Assembly: GCF_949628265.1 (NCBI RefSeq)
Contig: NC_088789.1
Location: 18,779,883-18,843,882 of the forward strand
Source of the DNA: Cloeon dipterum
Lineage: Eukaryota > Arthropoda > Insecta > Ephemeroptera > Baetidae
Reading direction: 5' to 3'
DNA length: 64,000 bases
Shown: positions 58,801-64,000 of the stretch, piece by piece
Position numbering within the stretch: position 1 is the stretch's first letter
How the letters are laid out: every line of letters begins with the position of its first letter
Notes under the pieces: model-generated
Seen by the model: only the letters and a program-made list of their open reading frames with translations
Databases searched by the model: none
Told to the model about the DNA's origin: nothing
Position numbers and translations under genes: made by a program

Positions 58801-60684
58801 GATCGAAGAATCCAGCAATGAAAATGTCGCAAAAAAACTGATATTATCCCTAATCTTTGAATCTTCTATTTCAATTGAAAAATCATGCCCTTTCAACGTA
58901 AATTTAAAAGATTGTAAAAATAACTGACAAGGTCATCATATTCATTGATAGTTTGTTAATTGGTCAAAATGAAAGCTTCTTTTCATAAGATTTTGATGAC
59001 AGTTACACTTATTAGGAAAGTGCTTTTTTATTACTGTTTTGGTAATTCACTATACGATTTTCATCAATTTAAGAAGTTTAGATGGAGACTTCCTGTCAAA
59101 TCAATATCTGACAATGAATAACATATATTTAAAAAATTGAACTTTTCATAAAAAAGGCAATATGACAAGTTTTTACAATATACTTGTAAATTGTGCAGAA
59201 ATCGCCTGCCCGAAAAAAAACTATCAGCTTGAAATCCATCTTAAACCCTAAAAAACCGTATATAAAATTAATTTCCTGGCAAAGAGTTAATTTTTATAAA
59301 GGGAATTTTGGTTCAAGCCCCAAAAAGGTCAGAGATTATGAAGGGATCAATCGGTACTAATGCTTTTAAAAGGATATGATCTCAGCAAAGAATCGTTCCA
59401 AAATATTGATAACTCTGGCTATTAAATCCATAGCTTTACTTTGTTTGGGCGACGACATTAAACGCATGAAGAATTCTGTTAAAATTTATATACCAAAGGG
59501 CTTTTTACATTATGTAATTAATTATCTTCGTGATTTCAAAATCAATCAATCTGTAGTAAAAATAAACTTGGTTGTTGTTCTATTAAGTGGGATAGCAATA
59601 GATATTATGGTTTGTGCTGACTGCTGACACAAACAATCAGTGGAAGATCAAACGATTAGCGCCTAGACAGTTTGTTTAATTGTGTTAGTGTAAATTTAAG
59701 ATTCGATCAACAGCTGATTACATATTGAAGAGTTTGGAAAGAAAGACTCAAAGTCGTACCGGATTGACCTGTTTAGAAAGTATTTCAATATTTGTTACGA
59801 TTCTTTTGACTTTGTATTTGGCAACCTAAATCGCGTTCTCGGTGCTCCGCGGCAAAAAAAGCGTGGAAATGAAGACATGGTGCACGCGATGCAGAGTTCA
59901 AAGAAACAGATTGCGCAATTCCATAATTGCCAAGTTACTTTCAACTGGGCCGGGCTTTGAGATTGTAACGGGGAAAGAAGTCCTCGCAAGAGAAAAACTG
60001 GATCTTATCACAATCAAAGACAAATCGAATACAGTGGGGAAGGATGGGCTCTCACTCAAATAGTGATTTGGTGCAATCTGGCGTGTTTGTGGACATAAGG
60101 AAAGAGTTAAAAATACACCGGTCTCGGCAGTGTTTACTCTGCGAGATGAAGCGCGCGTATCAATCTCATCAGAGAGGGGAGTCAAAGGAAAGATGGAATT
60201 GCGACGCACTTTGAGCGTGCGGCAGGTCATGTCCTGACAAGGGGGTGCGAGAAAAAAAGCAACACCTGAACGACGAGACGGCGAAGAGCACCATGCCCCA
60301 AGCGATCCACTTAGGTCGGTGACCCTGGCCGCCGTAGTACGTGAGCAGCAGGGAGCTGCCGATCTGTCCGATCTCAGTGGCGCTCATGATTAGTCCGGTG
60401 GTCTTGGACTGAATCTGGAAGAGCTTCTCGATGGTGGTGATGACCGAGACGAAGTAGGTGTAGTACATGCCCTGCAGCACCCACGTGACGCAGAAGACAA
60501 CGAGGAAGGCCTGCTTGGAGGCGAGAGCCTGCATCCAGCTCGGCGCCCACCGGCCGAGGCCGCACTGGAACTCCTCGTCGTCGTCGGCGGCGGGGTCGAC
60601 GGGCCGGCCATCGTCGTCGGCGCGCTCCTTCAGCCAGGCATCGGCCTGTGCGGCCAGCTGCTGCGGCCGCCGCCACTTTCCCAT
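49839..60684 (-). CDS. Oatp: Organic anion transporting polypeptide (Oatp / SLCO family)
   Basis: SLCO/OATP proteins are twelve-helix plasma-membrane transporters for large amphipathic anions and drugs. Seven exons (60266-60684, 57992-58389, 56388-56690, 54963-55127, 53618-53952, 52476-52839, 49839-49996) join in phase to give 713 residues. The first helix is QAFLVVFCVTWVLQGMYYTY. GIPYIDDNVASRESPLYFG, AITIGVRILGPALGFILGS and DFPKAVKRLLRN are family hallmarks. The large fifth extracellular loop has the Kazal-type Cys cluster CSTCDCNPDKFGPVCGADG. The C-terminus is cytoplasmic and acidic. A long Ser/Ala/Leu-rich loop in exon 2 resembles Oatp30B-type insect members, though the subtype is uncertain. 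Exons are GC-rich, while the introns (1.0-2.5 kb) are AT-rich and hold decayed repeats. Confidence 0.92.
50865..50995 (+). repeat. Intronic repeat in Oatp, copy 1
   Basis: The segment with gctttaagacgttttaaaat, tgtgactcaaag and cataaattcccaacctttaa resembles 56160-56280 in the same gene. A related TTTAGACGGTTT motif recurs at about 50335-50385, 55710 and 56855. The copies are too diverged to define the element type. Confidence 0.45.
54121..54175. repeat. Stray copy of a zinc-finger-gene splice-site segment
   Basis: About 50 bases here (cacggcacaagttg, then gttggcatt, then acctgtgagagtt) closely match 36666-36716. That segment is the 5' end of exon 2 of the zinc-finger gene plus its acceptor and a few intron bases. 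Roughly six differences are visible. The copy lies in an Oatp intron and does not form a usable exon. Confidence 0.6.
54730..54850 (+). repeat. Duplicated intronic segment, first copy
   Basis: Here gtggacgcaaactttatcct, aagaaacactca and catcaatgaaatttgaagaa occur in the same order and spacing as at 55400-55510. This suggests a local duplication or two copies of one element in adjacent Oatp introns. Confidence 0.45.
55400..55510 (+). repeat. Duplicated intronic segment, second copy
   Basis: It contains gaggacgcatacttaatcct, aagaatcactca and tatcaatgaaagttgaacaa, parallel to 54730-54850. Confidence 0.45.
56160..56280 (+). repeat. Intronic repeat in Oatp, copy 2
   Basis: It contains tttagacggtttgaagtgtg, then gctcaagagtgctcaaaat and ttaaatacccaaccttagat. 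These align in order with the copy at 50865-50995. Confidence 0.45.
58543..58628 (+). repeat. Dispersed repeat, copy C
   Basis: It starts TAGGACTGTGAAATTCAG and contains GGGACAATCAAATGAGCACG. It is the copy most like 16158-16242. Confidence 0.6.
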
Positions 60685-62022
60685 GCGCTTATCTTATCGA
60701 GTGACCTCTATCCCGAAGACTTTCTCTTCCGGTGCCGCCGAGAGTGACCCGGATCGGCCGCTGGCCCGACTCGCTGGCCGCACGGAGGGGCCGCCCGGGC
60801 GGGCTTGCCTCGTGGCCGTCGGCTGCACACGCTGGCCACTCGTGCCAGGCAGGTTGGGTCAAATCGGTGGATCTCGCGCGGATACACAGCGGTCAGACCT
60901 CCTCCGCACACGGCATCTGATCGCTGGCTCGCTCGTCGTTCGGCACCCAACTGCACCGCCTACCAGTCGCAGCTAAAAAAAGGAGTGCCGCGATGCTGCC
61001 ATCTCCCGCTCGAATTACACCGCTGATAGTTCACTGTTCCGCCGCCTGTCCACGGCCCGTCCGGCACACTTACTACTGCCTGATTCCTGAAAGCATTACA
61101 TTTATATTACATACAGCTACGATAAAAGCGCCGTTCGAATAACTACCTTTCACGCATCCGAGCAGAAGCTCTACTCCCCACTGGTCTTTACCGAATAAAA
61201 ATACTGATAGCAAATCACGAGTGGTTGCAAAATTCAATAAAATATGATTATGTTGGTTTTTTCTGTGTCACACGAGTGAAACGAGATCTGCAGCCCGTGA
61301 AGCTGGTGTGACGGGCGCGTTGCATAACCATGCAAGGTTTGTGCGAGCAGAAACGAGAAACCCGGCTGACATTGAGAGAGGGGTGGCGTGCTGAATTAAA
61401 AGAAAGGACTGTTCTGCCTTAAAAAGTGTCAGTGCTGATGTTTATTATCACCGGTGAGGAAATTTCTAATTGTTATTTTAAGCATACAAGAATAATGGCT
61501 CTTAGGAAACACAAAGATTGGCGAGACAAACTGAAGAGTAAAACCGTTTTTCAAACTATTGCATCTGCGTTAGACCTGAGGTTCCATAATTGTGTGTGTC
61601 TGTGTGAGTGATAAGTGTGAGCGCAAGCTTTATCACATTCCCCAAAACTGAATAATGTTCATCCAAAAAAATAGTGACAAAAATGCATAGTTGAAAGAAA
61701 CAATAAAGCACTTCCTGCGAATACATGTTTCCACTACTTCTTCAAGGGTTAACATGGCAAACAACGGCAAATTGTTAGCAGTTATATTGATTTCTTGGAT
61801 TGAGCTTCCCGCAAAAGTCAACCAAAGCACAACAGATGACACAACTCAAATCTTTCATTCACGCACGCGAAAACCGAAAAATCATTGAATGATTCAACAA
61901 CAACCGATTTCGAACGCATCTCACGGAATCACTATCGCACCACTTGCAAATTCAAATTGAGTCTTTATTGCTTGGGTATATGGCTTAACAGTTAATATTA
62001 TTATTAGTATAACAAACGAGAC
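60685..62022. promoter_or_regulatory. Oatp upstream region and hippo 3' flank
   Basis: About 1.3 kb. The part at 60700-61080 is GC-rich and is probably the Oatp 5' UTR and promoter. The remainder is AT-rich 3' flank of hippo. The GC-rich open frames on both strands have no recognisable content. Confidence 0.45.
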
Positions 62023-64000
62023 TCAGAAATTCTGCTGACGCTTCTTTTTCTGGTCCATGGCGTCGAGGATGGGCTGGCGCTTGTTTTGGTAGCGCCGCCG
62101 CAACTCGTCAATTTCGCGCTCCATCTCGCTGTCCAAGCTGGTCATGCGCGTTTGCAGCTCTTCGTAACTCAGGAACTTGAGCTGGAACCGCAAACAGGCC
62201 ACAAACAGGTCAGTTGCTTGACTAATGGACCGAAATGCGATTGTGTGCATCTAACGCCAATCGTTTAAACTGACGACCGGCGAATTTGCATCAAAGTCTT
62301 CCCATACAACTTACTGGGGATAAATGTCAAATTAACAGCAGGGATTACTTTTTTAAGTAAGATGTTCAAAAAAGAAGAATGAATATCTAGATGGAATGAT
62401 AAATTTTTTCAAGATTGTGCGGCCAGTATTAAAATTCCTGAAAAAAATTTCTCTTGGTACATTTTTTTTAATTATTTCAGTACTAACAGTGCTATCTTGG
62501 AAAAATTTCTAGAGATTTGTTTCCCTTTTATAAAGATACTTTCTAAAAAATGTATACTGATCGACCCAGAATTTATTCCATAAACTGTCTTGCGGTTAAA
62601 ATCTGAATTTCAGCTTACATTATTGTGGATAAATTACCTCAAGCTTGAGGGAACAGTGAATAATCTTGTAAACAATAATCGGGATTCATAATTGTCAACC
62701 AAAATCGAAGTACTCATTTTAATGCAATTTGAAATTCTGACGAATAGCCTAGCCACTAACCCCTAAAATTAGACGTAAGAAAATACTTACAAATTCGAAA
62801 TCTCCGTCGACAAATCCTCGCTGCAACTTGACTTCAGGCCTTGGCGGCGTCGCCGGAAGGACAGGCTGAGGTGCTGGCGCGGCCGAAATTTTATCCAGCT
62901 GCTGACGCAGGTGCGACTGGAAGCGCTCGCGTTCCTCCGTGTTGTTCAGGTTGGCGGGCGGGGGGTGTTCCGTCTGCGCCCCCATAGGAATTGCTCCATT
63001 GCTACCCTGCTGCAAGAAGCACACATTTGCTCAGCCGCCTAGCTACTGACTCTTTGCTGACGAGGCGGGTCAGACTGAAGTGGCAGATTAGATTTCAATT
63101 TGGTGTCAGTGTGCCTCTGGCATTGTTTTCCCCTTATCGTCTGCAGCATTTTCGCTGCTTCCCACTTTCAAAGGAGCTCCCAATTTCTTATTTTATTATC
63201 TTCTTGCGCACTTGCGTAACTGTGTCATCGCATGAGGATGAAAAGCACAAAGGCGAGATAGCACGTAAATATTTGACCAATGTTTATTTTCATGAGATGA
63301 ACTAATCTGTTTTTAATCGGATAAAATATTTAGAATGCAAAGCGTTGCAAAAGAGCAGTAATTAATTCCTTGTGTTGTATGACCAATGACCATTTACAAA
63401 CCAAGTTCAAGCCTGAATAAAAACAGTTGAGATATGTCAAGGAAATCCCTGTAGAACCATTGCAAAACCATTGTTATTTTGCGGCTAAATTAAGCGTGAC
63501 ACGATACTGAAGAGATACTTGAGTCTCTCAAAATGCTCAAATAGCTCAACAGGATGGGAGACGCACCAGCGCCAACTTGTTGGTTTTCGCAACTTTCAAG
63601 CTGCCTTAGGGTCGAATGTCTGGCGTTTCAATAAAATACCTTGGTGCGGGCAGGCGAAAAGGTGGTCACAGTGGGCACAAGCTCCTTTGTGGCCACTTGG
63701 GCACCAATGTTATCTGCTTGGCAATGATATTGTGACCCAGTGAGCTCATAGCACACAAACGATTAAAGAAAAAATACTTTGCCGCCAACTAAGAGATATA
63801 CTTGCCTTTTTCATGAAAAAAACGTTTTAATTCATCTCAGCAACATTTTGAGAAACTTGGAAACTTAATTATCTATTTATAAAAAATTTAATGCCTCTTT
63901 TTTATCCAAGCATGCCATGCAACTATTCAAGAGAATTAGTCAGCTTACCCTATTGTTCTCTGCTTCTTTCTTATCAAAATGGTCGAGGAAAAGAGGCCGA
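62023..64000 (-). CDS. hpo: Hippo / MST1-2 (STK3/4) serine-threonine kinase, C-terminal part
   Basis: Hippo phosphorylates Warts/LATS with Salvador to restrain growth; its C-terminal SARAH domain mediates dimer and Salvador/RASSF binding. Only the last exons are in the window: 63949-64000 (partial), 63640-63744, 62791-63009 and 62023-62181, all phase 0. The partial exon reads PLFLDHFDKKEAENNR, equivalent to the FLEYFEQKEKEN segment of MST2. The middle exons are disordered, with a Pro-rich stretch and a charged helix. The last ends RGFVDGDFEF and continues into the SARAH domain LKFLSYEELQTRMTSLD, with DELRRRYQNKRQPILDAM and the invariant end KKKRQQNF. The kinase domain lies beyond the right edge. 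Exon 63640-63744 is the least certain, since its acceptor was picked by phase. Confidence 0.9.

Overview
The window is animal nuclear DNA, almost certainly from an insect or another arthropod. Genes are split by short GT-AG introns, many of only 50-130 bases. The DNA between genes is AT-rich. The gene set matches arthropod orthologues (inaE/DAGLA, hippo, an Oatp, TANGO6, PIG-M, a FASTKD protein, METTL25B). The exact species cannot be named from the sequence. No retroviral, LTR, CRISPR or rRNA structure was seen.

Layout. 1-1634: first coding exon of a diacylglycerol lipase (inaE), minus strand, running off the left edge. 6565-7338: a four-exon plus-strand gene for an unrecognised small membrane protein. 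8071-10420: a compact minus-strand block of four back-to-back cistrons (CMC4, an unknown 70-residue single-pass protein, an NDUFAF8-like protein, PIG-M). The gaps are -4, 1 and 3 nt, so a polycistronic mRNA is likely. 11081-14252: TANGO6 (+), tail to tail with a rhodopsin-like GPCR (14303-15965, -). 17536-20775: an ankyrin/SOCS-box protein (-). 22368 onward: a small unrecognised gene (+), then an SDR oxidoreductase (23027-24377, +). 24652-27216: PABIR/FAM122 (-). 28119-29201: TMEM218 and mitochondrial thioredoxin, both minus and only 19 nt apart, a second probable dicistron. 29753-30952: TMEM50 (+). 31635-37117: a ten-finger C2H2 protein (-). 38667-43209: a FASTKD1-like mitochondrial RNA protein (-). 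43730-46037: METTL25B/RRNAD1 (-). 49839-60684: an organic anion transporter (-). 62023-64000: the 3' end of hippo/MST (-), running off the right edge.

How the genes relate. Most neighbours look functionally unrelated. The exceptions are the two tight minus-strand clusters, which combine mitochondrial intermembrane or matrix proteins (CMC4, NDUFAF8-like, thioredoxin) with membrane proteins of the secretory pathway or cilium (PIG-M, TMEM218). The four-cistron unit is the most unusual arrangement here. Its spacing leaves no room for separate promoters or poly(A) sites between cistrons, and the first two genes overlap as ATGA.

Exon boundaries were chosen by hand from GT/AG sites, reading-phase continuity and similarity to remembered family sequences. 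No search or alignment program was run. Long intergenic stretches and the large Oatp introns hold decayed repeats, which are described separately.
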